NCBI RefSeq assembly: GCF_900142065.1
Contig: NZ_FSRJ01000003.1
Span: 496,001-560,000, forward strand
DNA: 64,000 nucleotides
Direction of reading: 5' to 3'
From: Agromyces cerinus subsp. cerinus
GTDB taxonomy: Bacteria > Actinomycetota > Actinomycetes > Actinomycetales > Microbacteriaceae
Part shown: piece by piece, positions 1 through 8,177 of the stretch
How the letters are laid out: every line of letters starts with the position of its first letter
Position numbering within the stretch: the stretch's first letter is position 1
Position numbers and translations under genes: made by a program
The notes under the pieces: generated by a model
The model's input: only the letters and a program-made list of their open reading frames with translations
What the model was told of the DNA's origin: nothing
Database searches by the model: none

Positions 1-851
1 TGGTCGGCGACGGCGAATGCCCGCGACGTCCACGGGTCGAGCTGCTCGCGGCCGTCCTGCGTGTAGACCTCGAGCAGGCCCTCGCGTCGGAGGGCGCGGT
101 TGATGTCGACCGGATGCGTCGCCTCGGCGATGCCGTATTCGGCGACGGCGATCACGGTGACGCCCGCCGCGGCGGCATCGTCGAGCAGTGGCGCGAGCGT
201 CGCGTCGAGTTCCGCGGCGGCGCGGTCGGCCTCGGGTGCGTTCGGCCCGAAGCGCTGCAGGTCGTAGTCGAGGTGCGGGAGGTAGGCCATCACGAGGTCT
301 GAGCGCTGCTCGCGCATGACCGTGCGCGTGGCCTCGACGATCCAGCGCGTCGACCTGATCGACGCCGTCGGGCCCCAGTACTGGAAGAGCGGGAACTCGC
401 CGAGCGCGCCGACGAGTTCGTCGTGCAGCGCGGGCGGGCGCACGTAGGCGTCGGGCGACTTGCGCCCGTCGGCGTGGTAGATCGGGCGCGGGGTGACCGT
501 GATGTCGGTCGTCGCGCCCATCGCGTACCACCAGCCGATGTTGGCCGCGGTGAACTCGGGCCGGGCTCGGCGCGCGGTCTCCCAGACCTTCTCGCCCTGC
601 ACGAGGCGGTTGTGCTGGCGCCACAGGTGCACCTCGCCCTGGTCGCGGAAGTACCAGCCGTTGCCGACGATGCCGTGCTGCGCGGGAGCGAGCCCCGTGA
701 GCAGCGTCGACTGCACGCTGCAGGTCACGGCGGGCAGCACGGTGCCGAGCCTCGTCTGGGCGCCCGAGGCAGCCATGGCGCGGAGCCGCGGCATGTGCGA
801 GAGCGCGCGCGGGGTCAGGCCGACGACGTCGAGCAGCAGCACGGAGGTCAC
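1..851 (-). CDS. EboF-like alkaline phosphatase / nucleotide pyrophosphatase family protein (partial, C-terminus outside)
   Basis: The visible 283 residues match the type I phosphodiesterase/nucleotide pyrophosphatase fold. An early metal-binding aspartate lies in VLLLDVVGL and the expected threonine nucleophile in PAVTCSVQSTLLTG; further family motifs are HGIVGNGWYFRD and LPHLDYDLQRFGP. Such enzymes hydrolyse phosphodiester or phosphomonoester bonds with two metal ions. The GTG start overlaps the stop of the preceding EboE gene by four bases (GTGA), so it is the last visible member of a coupled operon. The position at the end of an ebo cluster makes it the EboF equivalent (role known only by association). 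No signal peptide is seen at this start. The 3' end lies beyond base 1. Confidence 0.85.
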   Translation of the reverse strand, partial: MTSVLLLDVVGLTPRALSHMPRLRAMAASGAQTRLGTVLPAVTCSVQSTLLTGLAPAQHGIVGNGWYFRDQGEVHLWRQHNRLVQGEKVWETARRARPEFTAANIGWWYAMGATTDITVTPRPIYHADGRKSPDAYVRPPALHDELVGALGEFPLFQYWGPTASIRSTRWIVEATRTVMREQRSDLVMAYLPHLDYDLQRFGPNAPEADRAAAELDATLAPLLDDAAAAGVTVIAVAEYGIAEATHPVDINRALRREGLLEVYTQDGREQLDPWTSRAFAVAD

Positions 852-1987
852 GACGCCACCTCCGAGAGCGAGCGGGTGCCGAGCAGCTCGTCGGCCGCCC
901 AGCGCACCTCGGCGGCGATGCCCGCGACGAGGTCGTCGACGCCGCCCGGCAGCACGCTCCAGGTGTAGGTCTCGACGTCGAGGTGCGCCTCGTCGCCATG
1001 GGGGATGTCGCGGACCGCGTCGACGGCGGCGCGCAGCACCTCGGTCGTCGCCGAGATCGGCGCGGCGGGCGCGAGGTGCAGGGGCACGTGGAAGTGCACC
1101 CGCCACGGGCCGTCGGCCGGGAGGCCGGCGAGCGCCTCGGGCAGGTCGTCGACCGCGAGCACCGTGCCGTCGGGGGAGAGCTCGCGGGTCTGGTGCAGGT
1201 AGCGCTGCTCGACGAAGGCGGCGACCGCCTCGCGGTTCGCCGGGTCGCCGGGATGCTCGACGTGCAGTGCCGCCGACGCCTGCACCTTCACGACCCGGAG
1301 GCCCGCGTCGGCGATCTGCCGCACGGCGGCGGCGGGGTCGGCGAACGAGACGGCCAGGTGGCAGGTGTCGAGGCAGATGCCGATGAACTCGGGGTCGATG
1401 CCCTCGGCCACGCGCGGGGCGAGCCACCGCACGACGTCGTCGACGGTGTCGAGGATGCAGCCGGGCTCGGGCTCGACGGCCAGGCGCACGGTGCGTCCGG
1501 TGGCCTCCCGCAGTGCGCGGAGCTCGCGGGAGACGTGCACGAGCGCCGCGGTCGCGAGCGCGTCGTCGTCGTCGGTCCACGGGTCGCGCCAGCCGAGCGG
1601 CAGCGTCGAGATGCTTCCGGATGCCCCGGCCGGCAGCAGCTCGGCGAGCACGCGTGCGCAGTCGAGCGTGAACGCGGCGCGGCGGGGGTCGGTCCAGTCG
1701 GGCCGGTACACGTCGAGCTTCACCACCTCGGCGTGGAACGCGCTGTACGGGAACGCGTTGATCGTGCGGAGCTCCAGCCCGTTGGCGTCGAGCCGCCCGC
1801 GCAGCAGCTGCCGATCGGCCTCGCTCGACGCGAGCCGATGTGCGAGCTCGGCCGGCAGCCAGAGGCCGACGCCGAGGCGATCGAGGCCGGCCTGCTCGCG
1901 CACCGGCCCGGCGAAGGCATCGAGTTGCTCGAGCACCCCGTCGAGGTCTTCGGCCGGGTGCACGTTGGTGCAGTAGGAGAGTTCCAT
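848..1987 (-). CDS. eboE: Metabolite traffic protein EboE (TIM-barrel)
   Basis: A 379-residue protein starting MELSYCTNVHPAEDL, the conserved beginning of EboE. It has a xylose-isomerase-like TIM-barrel pattern: LAVEPEPGCILDT, IGICLDTCHLAVSF and VHFHVPLHLAP carry the acidic and histidine residues usual for metal or sugar-phosphate binding. In cyanobacteria the ebo genes are needed to move a scytonemin precursor to the periplasm; the biochemical step of EboE is not established. The ATG start shares one base with the TatD gene stop (TGATG), and its stop overlaps the next GTG start, so translation is coupled on both sides. A longer open frame upstream to 2155 runs antisense-free into the TatD gene and was rejected because the N-terminal motif fixes the start. 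Confidence 0.88.
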   Translation of the reverse strand: MELSYCTNVHPAEDLDGVLEQLDAFAGPVREQAGLDRLGVGLWLPAELAHRLASSEADRQLLRGRLDANGLELRTINAFPYSAFHAEVVKLDVYRPDWTDPRRAAFTLDCARVLAELLPAGASGSISTLPLGWRDPWTDDDDALATAALVHVSRELRALREATGRTVRLAVEPEPGCILDTVDDVVRWLAPRVAEGIDPEFIGICLDTCHLAVSFADPAAAVRQIADAGLRVVKVQASAALHVEHPGDPANREAVAAFVEQRYLHQTRELSPDGTVLAVDDLPEALAGLPADGPWRVHFHVPLHLAPAAPISATTEVLRAAVDAVRDIPHGDEAHLDVETYTWSVLPGGVDDLVAGIAAEVRWAADELLGTRSLSEVAS

Positions 1988-2895
1988 CAGACCCTCGCCC
2001 CCCGCAGCACGGAGTTGCCCTCGAACGTGACCCCGGCGGCAGGAACGGCCGGGGCTGCAGCGGCGCCCGAGGCATCCGCCGCCTCCTCGAACCCGGGCAC
2101 CGGGTCGAGGTGCAGCCGCCCGCTCTGGCCGTAGAAGGCGACGGGGTTGCGCCACAGCAGCGCGTCGACCTCGTCGTCGGTGAAGCCGGCGTCGAGCATG
2201 GCCTGCCCGGTCTTGCGGGTCTTCAACGGGTCGGAGTTGCCCCAGTCGGCGGCCGAGTTCACCAGCATCCGCTCGGTGCCGTGCTCGCGGAGGATCGCGA
2301 CCATGCGCGCCTCGTCCATCTTCGTGTCGGGGTAGATCGAGAAGCCCATCCAGCAGCCGCTGTCGGCGACGGCCGCCACCGTCGTCTCGTTGAGGTGGTC
2401 GACGACGACCAGCTCGGGCGCGATGCCGGCGTCCCGGATCACGTCGAGCGTGCGCAGCGTGCCGGCCGCCTTGTCGCGGTGCGGCGTGTGCACCATCGCG
2501 GGCAGCTCGAACTCGCGGGCGAGCGCGAGCTGGGCGACGAAGACCTCGTCCTCCTCGGGGGTCATCGAGTCGTAGCCGAGCTCGCCGACGGCGACGACCC
2601 CGTCTTTCGCGAGGTAGCGCGGCAGCACGGCGAGCACCTCGCGGCAGCGCGGGTCGTTCGCCTCCTTGGGGTTCAGGCCGATCGTCGCGTGGTGGCGGAT
2701 GCCGTACTGCGCCGCACGGAACCGCTCCCAGCCGATGAGCCCGTCGAAGTAGTCGACGAAGCTGCCGACGTTCGTGCGGGGCTGCCCGAGCCAGAAGGCC
2801 GGCTCGACGACCGCACGCACGCCGGCGGCGTACATCGCCGCGTAGTCGTTCGTGGTGCGTGCGCTCATGTGGATGTGGGGGTCGAAGATTCGCAT
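1987..2895 (-). CDS. eboB: TatD family metal-dependent hydrolase EboB
   Basis: A 302-residue amidohydrolase-superfamily protein. DPHIHMSARTTND near residue 5 is the HxH metal motif, GELGYDSMTPEED carries the bridging acid, AMVHTPHRD gives further histidines, VVVDHLNETT another, and a terminal aspartate lies in VNSAADWGNSDP. TatD-type enzymes cleave phosphoester or amide bonds; the substrate in ebo clusters is unknown. The start codon follows the eboA stop after two bases and has a GGGAGG ribosome-binding site within the eboA 3' end. The gene lies in the usual ebo order between eboA and eboE. Confidence 0.88.
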   Translation of the reverse strand: MRIFDPHIHMSARTTNDYAAMYAAGVRAVVEPAFWLGQPRTNVGSFVDYFDGLIGWERFRAAQYGIRHHATIGLNPKEANDPRCREVLAVLPRYLAKDGVVAVGELGYDSMTPEEDEVFVAQLALAREFELPAMVHTPHRDKAAGTLRTLDVIRDAGIAPELVVVDHLNETTVAAVADSGCWMGFSIYPDTKMDEARMVAILREHGTERMLVNSAADWGNSDPLKTRKTGQAMLDAGFTDDEVDALLWRNPVAFYGQSGRLHLDPVPGFEEAADASGAAAAPAVPAAGVTFEGNSVLRGARV

Positions 2896-2897
2896 GG

Positions 2898-3551
2898 TCA
2901 GCCTCCCGGCGTGGTCTGGATCGTGGCGAGTCGGGTCATGTCGGCGCTGATGTCGCGGCCGGCAGCGAGGCGTTCGGCGATGAGGGCGGCGGCCATGCGC
3001 GAGAGCTCGGCGTCGCCGCGCTCGTCGATGCCGACGACGGCCTCGAGGGGGATGCCCATGAACAGCGCCTTCAGCACCCCGTGCCGCCAGCCGTGCTGGT
3101 CGAGCTCACGGGCGGCGAAGTCGCCGAGGGCGGCGGCGACGAGACGCGGGTCGTTCGTGCGCAGTGCGTCGGCGACGAGTTCGCGCCCCGCCGCGACGAC
3201 CGCCGTGCCGGTCGGCGGCGCGGGGCTCGGCGGCGCGACGCTCGGTTCGACACGAGACGACGCGGCGTTCAGCCCGCACAGCACGCCGCGCCGTTCGGCG
3301 TCGTCGCCGTAGCGGTAGAGCTCGGCGATGGCGCCGGCGGCGGCCTCGTCGTCGACGGCCGAGATGAGCGCCAGCACGAGCGCCGCACGGGCCCGGTCGT
3401 CGCCGGTGCCGTGCACGAGCCCGAGCGGGTCGTGCTCGGGATCGACGGGGTCGCGCCCCACCGAGCGCCCGGCCGCCGGGAAGAGCACCGAGATGCGCTG
3501 CGGGTCGGCCGTCACCTCGTCGACCGCCGCGATCGTCCACGGATGGGTCAT
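2898..3551 (-). CDS. eboA: EboA domain protein
   Basis: A 217-residue cytosolic-looking protein without membrane segments. It carries the EboA signature: LFPAAGRSVGR near the N-terminus and, in the C-terminal half, WRHGVLKALFMGIPLEAVVG followed by DERGDAELSRM and an AERLAAGR ending. A low-complexity Ser/Pro stretch (residues about 95-115, SSRVEPSVAPPSPAPPTG) separates the halves. EboA is the diagnostic member of the ebo operon but has no known activity. The ATG overlaps the stop of the upstream TIM-barrel gene by four bases (ATGA), with GGAGG seven bases before it. Confidence 0.85.
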   Translation of the reverse strand: MTHPWTIAAVDEVTADPQRISVLFPAAGRSVGRDPVDPEHDPLGLVHGTGDDRARAALVLALISAVDDEAAAGAIAELYRYGDDAERRGVLCGLNAASSRVEPSVAPPSPAPPTGTAVVAAGRELVADALRTNDPRLVAAALGDFAARELDQHGWRHGVLKALFMGIPLEAVVGIDERGDAELSRMAAALIAERLAAGRDISADMTRLATIQTTPGG

Positions 3552-4393
3552 CGTTCCTCCTCCATCGCTTCGTGAATGGCACGGATGCCGCGGGCTGCGG
3601 CGCCCGGCGCATCGTGCGAGTGCCTGGGCAGCTCGATGGCCGCCACGCCCCGGTAGCCGAGCTCCTCGAGCGTGGCCAGGGCGGTGACGAGGTCGAGTCG
3701 CCCATGCCCGAGTTCGAGGTGCTCGTGCACGCCGGGCATCATGTCGTCGACCTGCACGTTCACGAGCAGCCCGCCCGCGGCGCGGAGTGCGCCGACGACG
3801 CCATCGGGCTCGACCGCGACGCAGTGGCCGAGGTCGACGGTGATGCCGAAGGCCTCGGGGCCGCCGAGCTCGTCACGGAGGCGCAGGGCGTCGGCGACGT
3901 TCTCGACGAGCATGCCGGGTTCGGGCTCGAAGCCGAGCCGCACGCCGGCGGCGTCGGCGAGGTCGACGACCTCGCGCATGCGTTCGACGAGCATCGTCCA
4001 GGCCTCGTCGGGGGCCATGTCGCCCGGCACGACGCCGGACCAGAGCGAGACGCAGTCGGCGCGGAGCACCGCGGCGAGTTCGATGGCGCGGCCGAGGAAG
4101 CGCAGTCGCGGCTCGGCCTCCCGATCGACGAGCGTCGGGCGATGCTTCACGAAAGGGTCGAGCAGGTACCGGCTGCCCGTCTCGACGACGACCGGCCAGC
4201 CGAGTTCGTCGAGGCGCCCGCGAAGCCGTGCGGCGCGCTCGAACGCGTCGTCGGCGAACGGGTCGAGGTGCGGGTGCCCGAGGGTCAGCGCGAGCGCTCC
4301 GTACCCCTCGGCCTCGAGCACCCTGATCGTGTCGTCGAGGGTGTGGTCGGCGAAACCGTTCGTGCCGTAGCCGATGCTGAAACCGGGGGTCAC
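3548..4393 (-). CDS. Sugar phosphate isomerase/epimerase-like TIM-barrel protein of the ebo cluster
   Basis: A 281-residue xylose-isomerase-like TIM barrel. Candidate metal ligands lie in LGFEPEPGMLVEN, FGITVDLGHCVAVEPDG, VNVQVDDMMPGVHEHLELG and AAIELPRHSHD, which together give the E-D/H-E-H arrangement of this superfamily. It is a second such protein beside EboE; both share the xEPEPGM/C-type strand, suggesting old duplication (my inference). The GTG start overlaps the UbiA gene stop by four bases (GTGA); a much longer upstream open frame is only the shadow of the UbiA gene. Substrate unknown. Confidence 0.82.
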   Translation of the reverse strand: MTPGFSIGYGTNGFADHTLDDTIRVLEAEGYGALALTLGHPHLDPFADDAFERAARLRGRLDELGWPVVVETGSRYLLDPFVKHRPTLVDREAEPRLRFLGRAIELAAVLRADCVSLWSGVVPGDMAPDEAWTMLVERMREVVDLADAAGVRLGFEPEPGMLVENVADALRLRDELGGPEAFGITVDLGHCVAVEPDGVVGALRAAGGLLVNVQVDDMMPGVHEHLELGHGRLDLVTALATLEELGYRGVAAIELPRHSHDAPGAAARGIRAIHEAMEEER

Positions 4394-5346
4394 GTCACAT
4401 CGCCCCGCTTGCGCCGCGCCGAGATCGCTCGGCGCGCGAGGTCGACGCCCGTGAGCAGCGCCGCCGATCCGAGCGCCCCGGTGCGGGCGACGAGCGTGGT
4501 CTGCAGCGGGATCATCGCGCCGATGCCCGCCCGCGTGGCGGTGCGGACGTTGCCGGCCGACGGGTCGTCGAGGGTGCGCAGCTGCGTCGGCAGCGTCGCG
4601 GCGAGGTAGGAGGCCGTCGCCGCGATGGTCGCGAGCGTGGCGCCGATCCGCCACGCGGTCGACCGCGTGCCGGCCGTGCCGACCGCGCCGACCGGGCCGG
4701 CCGTGCTGACGCCGTTCGCTGCGGAGCGTGCGGCGAAGGCTCCCCGGTCGCCCGCTGCGGCCGCCACCGCGCTCGCCGCGGTGATCGCGAGCGTCGCGCC
4801 GGCGACGCCGACCGTTCCGCCGTGCACCTCGCCGCGCGAGTGCAGCGTGACGCCGGCCGTGTGCAGCGCGACGGTCGCGGCGGCGGGAAGCGCACGTCGT
4901 GCCCCGCCGGCGCCCATCATGACGTCGAGCCCGCGGCACGCGGCCATCGACACGGGCCCGAGCGGCGTCGACTTCGCCACGGTGTTGTAGAGCACGATCG
5001 CGCCGACGAGCGGCACCGCGACGCCGAGGCCCCGGCGCCCGCCGCCCGCGGCCGCGAGGGCGAGGCCCGCCGCGAAGCATCCGCTCACGACCGCCAGTGC
5101 GTCGCCCGCCGACACCCGGCCCGAGGGGATGGGCCGCTCGGGCCGTTCCTCGGCGTCGAGCTGCCGATCGGCGTAGTCGTTCAGCGCCATGCCGCCGCTG
5201 TAGAGCAGCACGGATGCCGCGGGCAGCAGCCACTGACGACCCGTGAAGCGGGCGCCACCGGCGTGCCCGCCCGCCAACGTGTCGCCGATCACCGTCAGCG
5301 CGGCCGGCGCGCGGACGAGGTCGAGGATGTCGGCGGGGGAGGTCAT
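4390..5346 (-). CDS. eboC: UbiA family prenyltransferase EboC
   Basis: A 318-residue integral membrane prenyltransferase. The first prenyl-diphosphate Mg motif is NDYADRQLDAEERPERP with the linked IPSGRVS, at about residues 60-85, as in UbiA proteins. ACRGLDVMMGAGG and LHTAGVTLHSRGEV mark later family segments. Several hydrophobic stretches (AGDALAVVSGCFAAGLALAA, AVPLVGAIVLYNTV, ATLAITAASAVAAAA) fit eight or nine membrane helices. It would attach a polyprenyl chain to a polar acceptor at the inner membrane. The polyprenyl synthetase and inositol-phosphate-synthase-like genes upstream may supply donor and acceptor (inference). ATGA overlap with the preceding gene. Confidence 0.88.
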   Translation of the reverse strand: MTSPADILDLVRAPAALTVIGDTLAGGHAGGARFTGRQWLLPAASVLLYSGGMALNDYADRQLDAEERPERPIPSGRVSAGDALAVVSGCFAAGLALAAAGGGRRGLGVAVPLVGAIVLYNTVAKSTPLGPVSMAACRGLDVMMGAGGARRALPAAATVALHTAGVTLHSRGEVHGGTVGVAGATLAITAASAVAAAAGDRGAFAARSAANGVSTAGPVGAVGTAGTRSTAWRIGATLATIAATASYLAATLPTQLRTLDDPSAGNVRTATRAGIGAMIPLQTTLVARTGALGSAALLTGVDLARRAISARRKRGDVT

Positions 5347-6587
5347 GCCGGCGTCACCGCGGTCTGCGCTGCGGCGTGCACCCGCGCGCCGGTGGCGTGC
5401 GCCCAGTCGCGGAGGGCGACCGTCTGCTGCGAGAAGTCGTGCACGTCGCTGCCCCACGGGTCCTTGAAGAAGAAGCCGAACTCCGGCACGACTCCGCGCT
5501 GGCCGTCGGCTGCGGCGAGCGCCAGGAGGCGGGCGATGTCGAGGATGAGCGGCGCCGCGAGCATCGAGTCGTACGCGGACCAGATGGTCTGCGTGGTGAT
5601 GCGCGACGAGAGGAAGCCCTCGGCGTGGATGTGGTCCCATGCGGTCTTCACGTCGCCGAGATCGGGCACGTTGTCGATGTGCAGGGGGGCCACGACATGG
5701 TCGCCGACGAGGCTCACGAGACCGCGGGTCTTCGTCGCCAGCTTGCTGCGCACGGCCTCGGGGTCGGCGAGGGTCGCGCCGTCGCCGCCGCCGAGGATGT
5801 TGGTGCCGGCCCACGAGAGCACGCGCATGCTGCGCGCCATGAACATCGGCGCGAGCGCGGTGCGGAGCAGTGTCTCGCCGGTCTTGCCGTCCTGGCCGGC
5901 GTAGGGGATGCCGCGCTCGGTGGCGAGGGCGCGAAGCGTCGGCAGGCCGAGACCGGCCGACGGGGTGAAGCAGGCGTAGGCGCTGTCGGACTCGATGGCG
6001 GCGAGCGCGGCGATCGAGCTCGGGGGCAGCAGGGCCCGGTCGGGGTCTTCGAGGGCCGCCGTGAGCAGGTCGGCGTCGTGGAACTCCACGTGGTCCTCGA
6101 GGATCGGCTCGGTCGAGGAGATGTCGATGACCACGACGTGGGTGAGTCCGTGCCCTTCACGGAACGCCGTGATGTCGGCGGCCATGCGCCGGACCGCGTC
6201 GGCCTGCGAGCCCAGGTGGGTCGTGGGGTCGTACCCGGGGCGGATCTCCGCGTCGGTGCGAGCGAGCGCGTCGTCGGCCGTTGCGACGAAGCGGTGGGCG
6301 AGCATCCCGGACTCGACGAGCTCGTGCGCCCGCTGCCGGAGTGGCGTCGTGCTGACGTCGTGCCCGCCGACGACCAGGTCGGCGAAGGCCGGCAACGGCA
6401 CGCCGGCGAACGCCTCGCTCGCGGTCGTGCAGCCGGTCGGCGGTGCGAGCTCGGCGAGCATCGCATGCAGGCCGACGGACACCACGGTGCCGATCGATCC
6501 GCGCGCACCGATCAGCCAGAGGCCGACCCGGCCCTCGTGCCAGGTGCCGGGGTCGATTGCCGCAGTGGATGTCTCGTGCTGGGTCAT
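5343..6587 (-). CDS. Myo-inositol-1-phosphate synthase family protein (EboD position)
   Basis: A 414-residue protein of the inositol-3-phosphate synthase family. The nucleotide-binding turn is WLIGARGSIGTVVSVG; GQDGKTGETLLRT, SWAGTNILGGGDG, and HIDNVPDLGDVKTAWDHI correspond to conserved substrate and NAD regions of MIPS. Authentic MIPS converts glucose 6-phosphate to inositol 3-phosphate; the reaction here is unproven. In cyanobacterial and algal-plastid ebo operons this slot (eboD) encodes a sedoheptulose-7-phosphate-cyclase-like enzyme, so this is a substitution by another cyclitol-forming family. The ATG at 6587 has GGAGG at ideal spacing; an in-frame TTG at 6629 was not preferred because it lacks such a site. 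Confidence 0.85.
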   Translation of the reverse strand: MTQHETSTAAIDPGTWHEGRVGLWLIGARGSIGTVVSVGLHAMLAELAPPTGCTTASEAFAGVPLPAFADLVVGGHDVSTTPLRQRAHELVESGMLAHRFVATADDALARTDAEIRPGYDPTTHLGSQADAVRRMAADITAFREGHGLTHVVVIDISSTEPILEDHVEFHDADLLTAALEDPDRALLPPSSIAALAAIESDSAYACFTPSAGLGLPTLRALATERGIPYAGQDGKTGETLLRTALAPMFMARSMRVLSWAGTNILGGGDGATLADPEAVRSKLATKTRGLVSLVGDHVVAPLHIDNVPDLGDVKTAWDHIHAEGFLSSRITTQTIWSAYDSMLAAPLILDIARLLALAAADGQRGVVPEFGFFFKDPWGSDVHDFSQQTVALRDWAHATGARVHAAAQTAVTPA

Positions 6588-6625
6588 GTCGTTCCTCCGT
6601 GTCGTGTCGTTCGGTGTGGGGTCGT

Positions 6626-7759
6626 TCAACTCGTGCGCCCCCGCAGGGAGTGCGCGAGATCGGTGAGGTAGGCGGCGAGTCGATCGGGCAGTCCGGCTTC
6701 GGCGAGACGGATGCCGCGAGCGACGTGCTCGTCGATCGCGCGCGCGACGGCGGCCCGTGCTCCGGTGCGGGTCACGAAGTCGCGGATCGCGGCGGCATCC
6801 GCCTCGGTCGCGGCAGGGTCGCCGAGGATGGCGTCGAGCAGCGCACGGCCCGCGGGGTCGGCCCGGTGGTAGGCGAGGCGCACATGCTCGGTGCGCTTGC
6901 CCTGCTGCACGTCCGAGAGCACCGACTTGCCGGTCGCTTCAGCCGCCCCGAAGAGGCCGAGCTCGTCGTCGGCGAGTTGGTAGGCGATGCCGAACGCGAT
7001 GCCGACCTGCTGCAGGCACTCGAGTTCGGCGTGGGTGGCCGCGTCGCTCGCGACGGCGCCGAGGCGCAGGGGGAGCACCACGCTGTAGGCCGCGGTCTTC
7101 AGTTCGGCGACGAGCAGCGGCTCGGATGCATCGGGACGCAGCAGTTCGGACCGCACGTCGAGGAACTCGCCCGCGATGGTGGTCTCGAGCGCAGCGGATG
7201 CCTCGGCAGCGAGCCGTCGCTGCACCGCAGCGGGCGCCGGCGCTTCGAGGAGCGCGAGCATCGCGGCGTTGATCGCGAGATCGCCGGCGAGGAGCGCGGC
7301 GGTCATCGCCTGACGCTCGGCAGCGGTCTCGGTGAGCCCCTCGAGCAGCCCGGCGGCGGTGTAGCGGGCGACGATGTTGGGCCGGCCGTGTCGCACCCGG
7401 TCGCCGTCGATGATGTCGTCGTGCATGCAGAGGCCGAGGTGCAGCAGTTGCTGGGCCCCGGCGACCTCGGCGAGGAGCGCGGTGTCGGTGCCGCCCATGC
7501 CGAAGAACGCCGCTGCGACGAGTCGGGGCCGCGTGTGCTTGCCGCCGTCGGACGCGCGCGCCTCGGCGATGAGCTCGGCCGGAGCGGGGCCGGAGGCAGC
7601 GCACCGCGCCTGCACGCGATCCCAGTGGGACGCGGTGATCGCGGGTGCTCGGCGTGCGAACTCATCCACAAGCAGTGCCAGCGGCAGCGCCTCGGCCTCG
7701 AGTACCGCACCGGCGCGAGCCGAGTCGAGCGCGTTCGCGATCGCCGGGGTCGGCTTCAT
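6626..7759 (-). CDS. Polyprenyl synthetase family protein (long-chain prenyl diphosphate synthase)
   Basis: A 377-residue trans-isoprenyl diphosphate synthase. The first aspartate-rich motif is HDDIIDGDRVRHG, followed by RPNIV. The second is YQLADDELGLFG, where the usual DDxxD is DDELG; GKSVLSDVQQGKRT is the conserved GKxxxxDxxxGKxT segment. It elongates allylic diphosphates with IPP; chain length cannot be read from the sequence. It is the first gene of the ebo-type operon. The ATG at 7759 has GGAGGAGCA just before it; an upstream open extension (MLSFSNQLS...) crosses the promoter and is rejected. Confidence 0.87.
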   Translation of the reverse strand: MKPTPAIANALDSARAGAVLEAEALPLALLVDEFARRAPAITASHWDRVQARCAASGPAPAELIAEARASDGGKHTRPRLVAAAFFGMGGTDTALLAEVAGAQQLLHLGLCMHDDIIDGDRVRHGRPNIVARYTAAGLLEGLTETAAERQAMTAALLAGDLAINAAMLALLEAPAPAAVQRRLAAEASAALETTIAGEFLDVRSELLRPDASEPLLVAELKTAAYSVVLPLRLGAVASDAATHAELECLQQVGIAFGIAYQLADDELGLFGAAEATGKSVLSDVQQGKRTEHVRLAYHRADPAGRALLDAILGDPAATEADAAAIRDFVTRTGARAAVARAIDEHVARGIRLAEAGLPDRLAAYLTDLAHSLRGRTS

Positions 7760-7883
7760 TGCTGCTCCTCCGTCGACATTGACAGGGCGGGTGGCGCGTT
7801 CCTCGCGGGCGAGGCTTTTGGTCATCTCGTCGGGGATTATGTCGACAAAAGTGGCAAATACGCTCAGTTGGTTACTGAAGCTC

Positions 7884-7913
7884 AGCATAAGTGGCGCAGA
7901 AGTTGGTCGTCAA
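7884..7913 (-). promoter_or_regulatory. Putative promoter of the ebo-type operon
   Basis: On the minus strand TTGACG and TATGCT are separated by 18 bases, about 125 bases before the polyprenyl synthetase start. The surrounding 7830-7930 stretch is markedly AT-richer than its neighbours. TCGACAAAA occurs twice in direct orientation (7842-7850 and 7914-7922), and 7918-7928 reads CAAAACTTTTG, an odd-centred palindrome next to the -35 box. These could bind a regulator, but none is encoded nearby in an obvious way. Confidence 0.45.
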
Positions 7914-7925
7914 TCGACAAAACTT

Positions 7926-8158
7926 TTGACGGCGACCGCGAAAGCCACCCGAAGGAGGGGTGCACGAACGAGGCCGGCCGACGAGATCATCGAAGCCGAG
8001 CTCGTCGCGGCATCCGTCGAAGCCGGGACTCTGCAGAGATGGGCGTCACCCGCCGAGTGCCGTTGCAGTGGGCGGACAACACGAAGCCCGTCCGCTCCGA
8101 CGGCTGGTGGTCGGCCTGGGCGAACGGTTGGGGGCTGCGCCCGACGTGGTCGGCGTGA
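7926..8158 (+). other. Intergenic region with a possible frame-split small ORF
   Basis: The 418-base gap between the ebo operon (start 7759) and the LacI gene (stop 8178) has no confident gene. One plus frame from a TTG at 7926 has coding-like G/C third positions up to about 8038 and reads ADEIIEAELVAASVEAG. From an ATG at 8039 the good third-position bias moves to the next frame, giving a 39-residue Trp-rich tail (QWADNTKPVRSDGWWSAWA) that stops at 8156-8158. No family is recognised and no ribosome-binding site precedes the ATG. It may be a decayed gene, a frameshifted small gene or chance. Confidence 0.25.
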
Positions 8159-8177
8159 CGCGCGGATACCTCGGGAC

